A stretch of 64,000 bases of DNA, from assembly GCF_022484265.1 (NCBI RefSeq), contig NZ_JAKVLR010000001.1:2480001-2544000 (forward strand). Direction: 5' to 3'. Made by a program: the position numbers and the translations under genes. Every line of letters starts with the position of its first letter. The first letter of the stretch is position 1. The notes beneath the pieces were generated by a model. That model worked only from the letters and a program-made list of their open reading frames with translations, was not told the origin of the DNA and ran no database searches. The stretch comes from Companilactobacillus sp. GTDB taxonomy: Bacteria; Bacillota; Bacilli; Lactobacillales; Lactobacillaceae. This document shows, piece by piece, positions 52,803-60,762 of this stretch.

Positions 52803-52897
52803 TTTTGGAGTAGGATTCAAAGCGTAAAGTGCTGGTGGAACGGAATGTGAACACCGGACAAAGGATTATCCCGCGATTTTGATTCCGCATTCGCCAC
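52803..52897 (+). promoter_or_regulatory. Tetrahydrofolate (THF) riboswitch
   Basis: The region upstream of folT fits the folate riboswitch class. It has GGAGTAG at 52807, the core GCGTAAAGTG, stem CTGGTG/CACCGG, and a long helix pairing GGATTCAAAGCG with CGCGATTTTGATTCC. GAATG (in CGGAATGTG) can also pair with CATTC (in GCATTC) as the pseudoknot seen in known THF riboswitches. Downstream, GCCACA (52893-52898) can pair with TGTGGC (52932-52937). CTCC (52940-52943) can mask GGAG at the ribosome binding site (52948-52951). The last two points are inference. Confidence 0.85.
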
Positions 52898-52959
52898 ATA
52901 TATAGTTAATCGCCATATTCTAGTTATATTTTGTGGCAGCTCCTTGGGGAGATGTCAAA

Positions 52960-53493
52960 ATGAACAGAAGTAAGGGAAGTACAGCAGTCATAAGTGTTCA
53001 TGAACTAACATGGATGGCCTTATTGATTGCGATGCAAATAGTGTTGACCAAGTTCAACATTGGTAGCAACATGCTACAAGTTGGATTCAGTTTTATCGCG
53101 ATGGCACTGATCGGTTATTATTTTGGACCTTATAAGGCCGCAATCGCAGGTGCAGTCGCTGATATTCTCGGAAACACAGTCTTATCTACTGGTGGGGGCT
53201 TTAACATTGGTTTTACAGTCTCAGCAATTACTCTAGGTTTGATTTATGGATTTATGCTCCACAATCGAAAGGTGTCACTGTTGAACGTATTTATCACAGT
53301 ATTATTGACAACTTTGGTGGTTAACTTATTCATGAACACCTTATGGATCCACCTGCAATACGGAACGCCTTTTATGGCTCTATTGGTAACTCGAGGTATT
53401 AAAGAAGCAATTACCTTGGTATATCAAACTGGTATTTTGTATTTCATCTTAAGATGGATCAGCAATTCACGCTTTAACAGAATAGGTCGCTAA
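52960..53493 (+). CDS. folT: Folate ECF transporter S component
   Basis: Membrane S component that binds folate and uses EcfA1-EcfA2-EcfT, encoded at 110-2571, to import it. Seen: 177 aa with about five or six membrane segments, and the N-terminal LTWMALLIAMQIVLTKFNIGSN region, typical of FolT; the RxxA-like coupling motif is not obvious. I chose the ATG at 52960 because GGGGAG precedes it; the GTG at 52933 lies in the leader. Control by a THF riboswitch strongly supports folate as the substrate. A terminator overlaps its stop. Confidence 0.92.
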   Translation: MNRSKGSTAVISVHELTWMALLIAMQIVLTKFNIGSNMLQVGFSFIAMALIGYYFGPYKAAIAGAVADILGNTVLSTGGGFNIGFTVSAITLGLIYGFMLHNRKVSLLNVFITVLLTTLVVNLFMNTLWIHLQYGTPFMALLVTRGIKEAITLVYQTGILYFILRWISNSRFNRIGR

Positions 53494-53508
53494 GGCCTAT
53501 TTTTTTTG
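53481..53508 (+). terminator. Terminator overlapping the folT stop
   Basis: AATAGG and CCTATT pair around the stop codon region and are followed by T8. Confidence 0.7.
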
Positions 53509-53555
53509 CAATAAACAATTGTGGTAGAATACCTTTATTAAGGAATGATAAAATT

Positions 53556-54278
53556 ATGAAAATATTAGCTTTTGACACATCAAATAAGCCATTGACCGTG
53601 GCAGTAGTTGAAGATGGCAAAATCTTAGCCAGAGCTGATTCAACTGAGGAAAAGACGCACAGCGTTTCGTTGTTGCCAGACATTAAAGATTCTTTGCAAA
53701 AAGCCGGTTTGAGTATCGACGACATTGACCGGATCGCAGTTGCCCAAGGTCCTGGTTCATATACAGGTGTTAGAATTGCCGTGACAGTTGCCAAAACTTT
53801 GGCATTCACGCTCGACAAGCCGTTAGTTGGTATCTCAAGTTTGAGACTGCTAGCTGCTAATGGCGACGATGGCAAGTTGGTAGTTCCAGTTGAAGATGCT
53901 AGAAATGACAATGCCTTTGCCGGTGCCTACTTGAAGAAATCAGGTGAAGTCGTAGATGTTATCAAAGATCAGCACATCAAGATGGACGATCTATTTAAGC
54001 TTTTAGCCAATTATCAAGCTGATCAAATTCAATTTGTAAATGTTTCTGAACATCTAGCAGATTTGATCACAGAGAAATTGCCAAAAGCTACGATCACATT
54101 GACCAAAGATAGTTTGCCAGATGCTGCCAAATTAGCAGCTTTAGCTGAGAATGAAGAACCGGTCAAAGACATCAATGCTTTTGTACCAACTTACCTACGC
54201 TTAACTCAAGCTGAACATGATTGGATCAAAAAGGGACACAAGGAAGACGGTAATATTTCTTATGTGGAAGAAATTTAA
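53556..54278 (+). CDS. tsaB: tRNA threonylcarbamoyladenosine biosynthesis protein TsaB
   Basis: Partner of TsaD in the synthesis of t6A at position 37 of ANN-decoding tRNAs. Seen: 240 aa of the ASKHA fold with ILAFDTSNKPLTVAVVEDGKI and IAVAQGPGSYTGVRIAVTVAKTLAF. AAGGAATG lies upstream. The end overlaps the rimI start, and tsaD follows it: the standard tsaB-rimI-tsaD order. Confidence 0.95.
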   Translation: MKILAFDTSNKPLTVAVVEDGKILARADSTEEKTHSVSLLPDIKDSLQKAGLSIDDIDRIAVAQGPGSYTGVRIAVTVAKTLAFTLDKPLVGISSLRLLAANGDDGKLVVPVEDARNDNAFAGAYLKKSGEVVDVIKDQHIKMDDLFKLLANYQADQIQFVNVSEHLADLITEKLPKATITLTKDSLPDAAKLAALAENEEPVKDINAFVPTYLRLTQAEHDWIKKGHKEDGNISYVEEI

Positions 54279-54798
54279 ACAGGCTGTATGGCCAAAAGAT
54301 ACTGAAGAAAAATACCCATTTGAAGATAAATATGTGAACATTAACGATTCGCAGCTCCTCTTACGAAAGGCGAAGCCAGAAGATCTCGACGATTTTATGG
54401 CTATCCAGGAATCGATCTACGGAACGCCCGCACCTTGGACGTCTGCAGTTGTATCCAGTGAAATCACGAATCGCAGTGCCCTTTATTTAGTGCTGGTCGA
54501 TGCCGATAAGGTAGTCGCATTTATTGGCCTAGCCATGAATATTGGCAAGGAATCGCATATTACAAATTTAGCAATTTTACCTTCTTATCAAAAATTCGGC
54601 TTAGGTCACTTATTGTTGAATCAAGTGATCGACTTTAGCCGTCAGTACGATTACAACCGAATGTCGTTGGAAGTTGATATTACCAATCAAGCTGCCATTG
54701 ATCTGTATGAAGCGTTCGGATTTGAAACTCGTTTAGTACACAAAAAATATTATTATAGAAACCACCATGATGCTTTAGAAATGGTGGCCAAGTTGTGA
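54262..54798 (+). CDS. rimI: Ribosomal protein S18 alanine N-acetyltransferase (RimI-like)
   Basis: GNAT acetyltransferase of 178 aa. Seen: ITNLAILPSYQKFGLGHLLLNQVIDF with the acetyl-CoA-binding Q-x-x-G-x-G pattern, and DITNQAAIDLYEAFGFETR near the end. I chose the ATG at 54262, which starts inside tsaB. The 30-residue N-terminal extension before the GNAT core is longer than in E. coli RimI. The target protein is assumed from context. Confidence 0.88.
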   Translation: MWKKFKQAVWPKDTEEKYPFEDKYVNINDSQLLLRKAKPEDLDDFMAIQESIYGTPAPWTSAVVSSEITNRSALYLVLVDADKVVAFIGLAMNIGKESHITNLAILPSYQKFGLGHLLLNQVIDFSRQYDYNRMSLEVDITNQAAIDLYEAFGFETRLVHKKYYYRNHHDALEMVAKL

Positions 54799-54808
54799 GG
54801 GAAAGACT

Positions 54809-55822
54809 TTGAGTAAAGATACCTTGATTTTATCTTTTGAAAGCAGCTGCGATGAAACTAGTGTAGCGGTGATTAAAAATGGTAAAGAGATCCTTTCAAA
54901 TATTATTGCGACTCAAATAAAGAGTCACCAACGCTTTGGTGGAGTGGTACCAGAAGTCGCTAGTCGGCACCACGTTGAAGAAATTACGATTTGTATCCAA
55001 ATGGCAATGGATGAAGCGGAAGTTGATTATGACGACTTAGATGCCGTTGCCGTGACTTACGGACCAGGATTAGTCGGTTCATTGTTGATCGGTATCATGG
55101 CTGCTAAATCAGTCGCATTTGCACATGATTTGCCATTGATCAAATCTAACCATCTTGCCGGACACATTTATTCAGCAAATTTTGTAACTGATTTAGAATA
55201 TCCATTCATGGCTTTATTAGTCTCTGGTGGACACACCGAATTAGTTTACGTGAAAGCACCTGGAGAGTTTGAAACCCTTGGCGATACACGTGACGATGCA
55301 GTAGGTGAAGCCTACGACAAGATCGGTCGAGTATTAGGGATCAATTATCCAGCCGGAAAAGAAGTTGACCGACTAGCCGGAATTGGTAAAGATACATTCG
55401 ATTTTCCACGCGCCATGGTTCAAGAAGACAATTTGGATTTTAGTTTCAGTGGTTTAAAGAGTGCCTTTATCAACACCGTTCATCACGCTGACCAAGTTCA
55501 TGAAGAACTAAGCAAAGAAGACCTTGCTGCAAGCTTTCAAGGAGCGGTCTTAGATATCTTAGCCAATAAGACTTTTAGAGCAATTAAGACGCACCCAGTC
55601 AAACAGTTGATCGTCGCCGGAGGCGTGGCCGCAAACCAAGGCTTACGTAAGCGCCTAGCTGACGAGATTGCGAAACGAAACGACGACATTGAGCTAGTCT
55701 TTCCACCATTAAGACTATGTGGAGACAATGCCGCCATGATCGGAGCAATCGCTCAAATTCAATACGATAAAAAAGATTTTGCAGACTTGAAAGTTAATGC
55801 AGACCCAAGTTTAGATTTTTAA
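54809..55822 (+). CDS. tsaD: tRNA N6-adenosine threonylcarbamoyltransferase TsaD
   Basis: Transfers the threonylcarbamoyl group onto A37 of tRNA. Seen: 337 aa, LSFESSCDETSVAVIKNGKEI, the metal ligands in RHHVEE and SNHLAGHIYSANF, and VSGGHTELVYV. The start is TTG, preceded by GTGAGGGA. A terminator follows, which separates it from the CRISPR-Cas locus. Confidence 0.96.
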   Translation: MSKDTLILSFESSCDETSVAVIKNGKEILSNIIATQIKSHQRFGGVVPEVASRHHVEEITICIQMAMDEAEVDYDDLDAVAVTYGPGLVGSLLIGIMAAKSVAFAHDLPLIKSNHLAGHIYSANFVTDLEYPFMALLVSGGHTELVYVKAPGEFETLGDTRDDAVGEAYDKIGRVLGINYPAGKEVDRLAGIGKDTFDFPRAMVQEDNLDFSFSGLKSAFINTVHHADQVHEELSKEDLAASFQGAVLDILANKTFRAIKTHPVKQLIVAGGVAANQGLRKRLADEIAKRNDDIELVFPPLRLCGDNAAMIGAIAQIQYDKKDFADLKVNADPSLDF

Positions 55823-55831
55823 TAAAAATAA

Positions 55832-55867
55832 AGCGAATGAAATTATAAAATTTCATTCGGTTTTTTT
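55832..55867 (+). terminator. Terminator after tsaD
   Basis: CGAATGAAATT and AATTTCATTCG form a stem around ATAAA-type loop sequence, followed by T-run. Confidence 0.85.
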
Positions 55868-55880
55868 GTATATCATGAAG

Positions 55881-55908
55881 TTACTACATTGCCTAATTTT
55901 CCTATGAT
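55881..55908 (+). promoter_or_regulatory. Candidate cas9 promoter
   Basis: TTACTA (55881-55886) and TATGAT (55903-55908) are separated by 16 bases, a plausible vegetative promoter 35 bases before cas9. Its -35 element is weak. The tracrRNA promoter candidate has the same TATGAT -10 and the same spacing. Confidence 0.45.
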
Positions 55909-55942
55909 AAAATTGGGAAAAATAGCTATTTAGGAGACTAAA

Positions 55943-58900
55943 ATGAAAATCAGCCTTGGATTAGATATTGGGGTATCTTCAGTTGGATTCAGCGTTCTTG
56001 ACGCTGATACAGGGGAAATCCTTGAATTGGGATCAAGACTTTTTAATGGTAGTATCGCTGCCGAAAACTTAACGCGCCGTGATTCACGTGGCTCTAGAAG
56101 AACCAGTAATCGTAACAAACAACGAAGAAAAGATGTAGCCAAATTATTTGTCAAACACAATTTGATTGAACAATTTGCTGAAAATGATTACTTCTCAGCT
56201 TTTTCAAACAACACCAATCCTTACTCAATCCGTGCCAAAGGATTGACTGAGAAACTGACTAAATTAGAAATCGCTCAAGCTTTATACAACATTGTTAAAA
56301 GACGTGGTATTAGTTATGACCTTCAAGATGCAGAAGTAGACGATGATGCCTCAGTTTCTGATTATTCTGCAAGTTTAAATAAAAATACAGCTTTATTAAA
56401 AAACTATACACCTGCAGAAATTCAATTACAGAGATTGAATGAATATGGAGCGGTTCGCGGGAAAATCGTAGTTGAGAACAGTGAAAATCATGAAGTCTTG
56501 TTGAATGTTTTTCCGACTAAAGAATTTGTCAAAGAAGCCAAGAAAATTATTGAATGCCAAAGACAATTTTATCCAGATGTCGTAACAGATGATTTTGAAG
56601 AAAAGTATTTAACGATACTTCAGCGTAAACGTGATTATTTCGTAGGACCAGGTAGTGAGAAATCACGTTCCGATTACGGAATTTACAAGACTAGTGGTAA
56701 AACTTTGACTAATTTGTTTGAAGAATTAGTCGGTAAAGACAATTTTTACCCTGACGAATATCGTGCTTCAGGTGCTTCGTACACAGCACAGTTATTTAAT
56801 GTATTAAATGATCTCAATAACTTACGGATTCTTAGTCATGAAGACCAAAAGTTGACCTCTGAGGACAAGAAAAAAATTATTGATGAATTGAACTCGACTA
56901 CCGGTAATCCAAGCATGATCAAGTTAATTAAGAAGGTTACAGGATGTTCTGATAGTGACATCAAGGGTTATCGTTTGGATAGTAAAGATAAACCGGATAT
57001 TCACTCAATGGCTATTTATCGTAAGATCCATCGTGATTTTAAGAAATTGGGAATCGACATTCATGAATGGAAAACAGCAGACAAAACATATCAAGACTTT
57101 TTAGACGACATTAGTTTTGGGATGACACTTAATACCGAAAATGGCGAGATCAGAAGAATGCTGAAAGAAGATTGGCAACCGGTTTATCCATTTTTAGACG
57201 ATGAACTGATCCAAACAATCATCGATAATAAAGCCAGTTTTGATATTAAAACAAACAATAAATGGCATCGTTTTTCAATTAAGTTGATGAAAGAATTAAT
57301 TCCTGAAATGAAAATCAGACCAATCGAACAGATGACTTTGATTCATGAATTGGGACTGGTTGATAAAAATAAAACAGATTATTCAAGGAATACATATGTT
57401 CCTTACAAACAAATTGCAAAAGAAATATATAATCCAGTAGCGTCTAAATCAGTCCGAGAAGCTTTAAAAATAGTAAATGCAGTGCTCAAGAAATATTCAA
57501 GAATTGACTATGTCGTTATCGAGATGCCTCGTGAGAAAAATGAGGAAGACGAAAAGAAAAATATCGCCAAGTTCCAAAAAGAAAATAAGCAACGAAAAGA
57601 TGCTGCCATGAAGGCATTTGTTGAAGCAGTTGGAAGTCAATCAGCAGTTGATGACGCATTAAGAACTAGCAGTAGCTGGAAAGTAAGGCTGGCAATTCAA
57701 TTATGGTATCAACAAGATCGAGTTGACCTATATAGCGGTCGACGAATCAATGCTACAGATTTGATTTCTAATTTTTCATTGTTTGAGATAGATCACATTA
57801 TTCCTCAATCGATTTCATTTGATGACAGTATCAATAACAAAACCTTGTGTTATAAAGATATGAATCAAATTAAAGGTCAGAAAACGCCATTTGAATTTAT
57901 GAACGAGGGCCATGGACAACAATACGATGTCATGAAAGCAATAGTATTAAAGAATTCTAAATTCAGTAAGGCAAAGAAGAGCAACTATCTTTTTGAGGAG
58001 AATGTCAGTGATATTGAAACTCGTAAACGATTTATTTCTCGAAACTTAGTGGATACAAGATATTCATCAAGAGTCGTTTTAAACAGTCTTCAAGATTTCT
58101 TTAAGGGCAAAGAATTTGGCACCAAGGTCAGTGTTATTCGTGGTAAGTTCACAAATAATATGCGCAAGCATTGGCGTTTGAACAAGACTCGTGATACTTT
58201 CCATCATCATGCCATTGATGCTTCAATCATCGCTTCTACACCATTTTTAAGAATGTGGAAAAAGGGTGGGTCTATTTTCCCTCGTCAAGTGAATGAAGCA
58301 ACCATCGATATTGAAACTGGAGAAATTCTTGACGATAAGAGCTTTAACGAAGAAATGTATCAACTACCATATAGTGGATTTGTTGAACAATTGGACAATG
58401 CTGAAAGCAGAGTGAAGTTCTCACATCAGGTTGATAAAAAAGTAAACCGTAAGGTAAGTAACTCAACAATTTATTCAACTAGAATGGCTGCGTTGGCCAA
58501 GGATAAAAATGAATCAGAATACGTTTTAGCTAAAATCAAGAATATTTATGACGCAGACGAATATGCTCGTATGAAGAAATTACTTGAAAAGGACAAAACC
58601 AAGTTTTTACTTTATCGCATTGATCCAAAAACTTTTGCAATGTTGGAAGAGATACTGGAAATGTATCCAGATACCACGGAGATTGTTGGTAAGGACGGAA
58701 AAGTTAAAAAAATCAAGGTTTCTCCATTTGAATTGTATCGAAGAGATCATGGCATGGTTAGAAAGTATTCTAAAAAGGGTAATGGTCCAGTTATTAAGCA
58801 GTTGAAGTATTTGGATTCAAAATTGGGTTCACATATCGATATCACTCCAGGATCAGCTTCACCAGAAAAGCACGTAGTTTTACAATCGTTAAAACCTTGG

Positions 58901-59356
58901 AGAACGGATGTTTACTACAATAATTCAACGAATAGTTACGAAATTATGGGTATAAATTATTCAGATTTAAAGTTTAATCGTGGTGAAGGTTATGGGATTA
59001 AGAAAGATCGATATTTCCAATTGATGAAGGATGAAGGTGTATCCAATGAATCAGATTTCTGCTTTACTCTTTATAGAAAGGACAGAATAAAAGTTCTGAA
59101 CCCAGTTACTGGTGAAGTGGTTGAGATGCTATTCTGGTCTAGAAACAAGGTTTCAAAGGGGTATGCTGAAATTAAACCAATTGATAAAGCTATGAATGAG
59201 AATGGAAATTATCCTATATACGGAGATGCAAAAAAACAAGTGATCAAAAGATTAGTCCCAAATGAATGTGTCATTCATAAAATTAATGTCGATATTCTAG
59301 GTAATACCTATGAAATTGAAAAAGAATCAGATAATCCTAAAAATGTTCTTGATTAA
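55943..59356 (+). CDS. cas9: Type II-A CRISPR-associated endonuclease Cas9 (compact)
   Basis: RNA-guided DNA endonuclease of 1137 aa. Seen: RuvC-I SLGLDIGVSSVGFSV with Asp8; an arginine-rich bridge helix near residues 45-63 (RRTSNRNKQRRK); RuvC-II VVIEMPRE with Glu527; HNH with Asp617-His618 (EIDHIIPQS) and Asn641; and RuvC-III HHHAIDASI with His756 and Asp759. All catalytic residues appear intact, so it should cut both strands. At 1137 aa it is much shorter than S. pyogenes Cas9 (1368) and close to the S. thermophilus CRISPR1 type (1121). The PAM cannot be read from the sequence. An AGGAG site precedes the ATG. Confidence 0.96.
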   Translation: MKISLGLDIGVSSVGFSVLDADTGEILELGSRLFNGSIAAENLTRRDSRGSRRTSNRNKQRRKDVAKLFVKHNLIEQFAENDYFSAFSNNTNPYSIRAKGLTEKLTKLEIAQALYNIVKRRGISYDLQDAEVDDDASVSDYSASLNKNTALLKNYTPAEIQLQRLNEYGAVRGKIVVENSENHEVLLNVFPTKEFVKEAKKIIECQRQFYPDVVTDDFEEKYLTILQRKRDYFVGPGSEKSRSDYGIYKTSGKTLTNLFEELVGKDNFYPDEYRASGASYTAQLFNVLNDLNNLRILSHEDQKLTSEDKKKIIDELNSTTGNPSMIKLIKKVTGCSDSDIKGYRLDSKDKPDIHSMAIYRKIHRDFKKLGIDIHEWKTADKTYQDFLDDISFGMTLNTENGEIRRMLKEDWQPVYPFLDDELIQTIIDNKASFDIKTNNKWHRFSIKLMKELIPEMKIRPIEQMTLIHELGLVDKNKTDYSRNTYVPYKQIAKEIYNPVASKSVREALKIVNAVLKKYSRIDYVVIEMPREKNEEDEKKNIAKFQKENKQRKDAAMKAFVEAVGSQSAVDDALRTSSSWKVRLAIQLWYQQDRVDLYSGRRINATDLISNFSLFEIDHIIPQSISFDDSINNKTLCYKDMNQIKGQKTPFEFMNEGHGQQYDVMKAIVLKNSKFSKAKKSNYLFEENVSDIETRKRFISRNLVDTRYSSRVVLNSLQDFFKGKEFGTKVSVIRGKFTNNMRKHWRLNKTRDTFHHHAIDASIIASTPFLRMWKKGGSIFPRQVNEATIDIETGEILDDKSFNEEMYQLPYSGFVEQLDNAESRVKFSHQVDKKVNRKVSNSTIYSTRMAALAKDKNESEYVLAKIKNIYDADEYARMKKLLEKDKTKFLLYRIDPKTFAMLEEILEMYPDTTEIVGKDGKVKKIKVSPFELYRRDHGMVRKYSKKGNGPVIKQLKYLDSKLGSHIDITPGSASPEKHVVLQSLKPWRTDVYYNNSTNSYEIMGINYSDLKFNRGEGYGIKKDRYFQLMKDEGVSNESDFCFTLYRKDRIKVLNPVTGEVVEMLFWSRNKVSKGYAEIKPIDKAMNENGNYPIYGDAKKQVIKRLVPNECVIHKINVDILGNTYEIEKESDNPKNVLD

Positions 59357-59376
59357 TTAATCGTATATGCTATGAT
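59349..59376 (+). promoter_or_regulatory. Candidate tracrRNA promoter overlapping the cas9 stop codon
   Basis: TTGATT (59349-59354) and TATGAT (59371-59376) are separated by 16 bases. The cas9 stop codon lies at 59354-59356. Transcription would start near 59383. The assignment is inferred from spacing and motif quality. Confidence 0.55.
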
Positions 59377-59425
59377 ATATAGTTGTAAGGGACGCCTTAT
59401 ATGTTTGAACGTTCATTCGACTGAA

Positions 59426-59510
59426 GTTTTATCATTACTAATTCTTCAAGGATCTACAAAAATAAGGATTTATTCCGAATTTACCGCCTATTTATAGGCG
59501 GTTTTTTTTT
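59426..59510 (+). ncRNA. tracrRNA (anti-repeat, nexus hairpin and terminator)
   Basis: The anti-repeat begins GTTTTATCATTACTAATTCT (59426) and continues TCAAGG, which is perfectly complementary to the 3' 26 bases of the array repeat. After a mismatched bulge (ATC), TACAAAAA completes it. The downstream AAGGATTTATTCCGAA looks like the nexus hairpin, followed by the terminator CCGCC-TATTTATA-GGCGG and T-run (59483-59510). It is on the same strand as cas9, as in the S. thermophilus CRISPR1 type. A primary transcript from about 59383 would add 43 bases with a TGTAAGG-GACG-CCTTATA hairpin. Confidence 0.92.
59483..59510 (+). terminator. tracrRNA terminator
   Basis: ACCGCCTAT and ATAGGCGGT pair, followed by T-run. 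It also ends the cas9 transcript unless read through toward cas1. Confidence 0.9.
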
Positions 59511-59533
59511 ACAATCAATTAGGAGGACCAGTC

Positions 59534-60442
59534 ATGGCGTGGAGAATAGTCCATGTTAAAGAAGGAGATTATTTAAGACTTAGATTAGACAACCTTGAGA
59601 TAACGAAACTTGATAAGAAAGTGTACGTTCCACTATCAGATGTCTCAATGGTAGTTTTAGAAGGAAATCGTACATCGATTACAACAAAATTACTTTCGAG
59701 TATGAGTCAACATAACGTTGGTTTAGTTATTTGTGATGATAAGTATTTGCCAGTTGGAATGTATTTACCATATGGTCAATATCATCACAATTCTAAGCGA
59801 GTAATTATTCAATCTAATTGGGATAGAGAATTAAAGCAAAGAGCATGGAAAAATATTATTTCTCAAAAAATGGCTAATCAAATTAGTTACGCACGATTTG
59901 TCGGAGTGGAGCAGGATCGAATTGAATTGATGGTAGATTTGCTGAACGGTTTGCAAAATGGGGATGTTACAAATCGAGAAGGCCATCTAGCAAAGGTATA
60001 CTTTGATTCTTTGTATGGAAAAACTTTTACCAGGGATGATGAAAACTTTGAAAATTCAGCGATGAATTTTGGATATGCAATTTTGAGATCATGTGTTGCC
60101 AGACTAATTGTTGGAAATGGATTGATAACTATGCTCGGGATCTTTCATCGTAATGAGTTTAATAGTTTTAATCTTGCTGATGACTTAATGGAACCATATC
60201 GTCCGTTGATGGATTATTGGATCAACACGAAAGTTAAAAATGAGAAAGACTATCTTAGTTACGAGTCGAGAATTAAAATTATTGAGTTTATGAATCAGAA
60301 AATACTGATCAATAATAAGAAAATGACAATCGACAATTCCATGCAAGAACTCATTTCAAGTTTTATATCAGGTATGGAATTAGACGATGTTAATCAGATA
60401 ACACAAATAACTTTAGATTCGCTAATAGGGGCAGAAAGTTGA
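59534..60442 (+). CDS. cas1: CRISPR-associated integrase Cas1
   Basis: Integrase that inserts new spacers at the leader end of the array together with Cas2. Seen: 302 aa, a beta-rich N-terminal domain, and the catalytic residues of Cas1: Glu in NREGHLAKVYF, His in GIFHRNEFNSFNLADDLMEPYR and the acidic residues that follow. This is the type II-A Cas1 form. GGAGGAC precedes the ATG at 59534. It overlaps cas2 by four bases. Confidence 0.95.
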   Translation: MAWRIVHVKEGDYLRLRLDNLEITKLDKKVYVPLSDVSMVVLEGNRTSITTKLLSSMSQHNVGLVICDDKYLPVGMYLPYGQYHHNSKRVIIQSNWDRELKQRAWKNIISQKMANQISYARFVGVEQDRIELMVDLLNGLQNGDVTNREGHLAKVYFDSLYGKTFTRDDENFENSAMNFGYAILRSCVARLIVGNGLITMLGIFHRNEFNSFNLADDLMEPYRPLMDYWINTKVKNEKDYLSYESRIKIIEFMNQKILINNKKMTIDNSMQELISSFISGMELDDVNQITQITLDSLIGAES

Positions 60443-60762
60443 AATATCAAAATATGAGAATGATGTGTATGTTTGATCTTCCGGTAGATACTCCTTCGGA
60501 AAGAAGACAGTATAGAATTCTGCGCAAGGCTTTGATCAAAAATGGATTCACTATGCTTCAGTATTCCGTCTATTATCGAGCGGTTCAAAACCGCTCTGCA
60601 GGTAAACGTTACGAAAATGATATTAAGAGATACTTACCTGAACATGGAGAAGTAAGACTTTTTTCAGTCAGTGAAAAGCAGTTCTCAGACATGAAAGTAT
60701 TGGTCGGTAGTCGGACAGATCAAGAAATTATAGTCGGTGACAAAGAGGTAGTGGTTATATGA
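60439..60762 (+). CDS. cas2: CRISPR-associated protein Cas2
   Basis: Small protein that forms the Cas1-Cas2 integration complex. Seen: 107 aa, ferredoxin-like fold with MMCMFDLPVDTPSERRQYR near the start, GFTMLQYSVYYRAV, and GEVRLFSVSEKQF. The start is TTG inside the cas1 end; it overlaps csn2 by four bases. Conserved Asp in MFDLP is present. Confidence 0.93.
   Translation: MKYQNMRMMCMFDLPVDTPSERRQYRILRKALIKNGFTMLQYSVYYRAVQNRSAGKRYENDIKRYLPEHGEVRLFSVSEKQFSDMKVLVGSRTDQEIIVGDKEVVVI

Noticed and set aside
59357..59425. A match between the tracrRNA 5' extension and the cas9 promoter, as in the S. pyogenes long tracrRNA.
   Set aside because: By eye I found no convincing stretch of shared sequence with 55869-55942. 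It needs a computed alignment.
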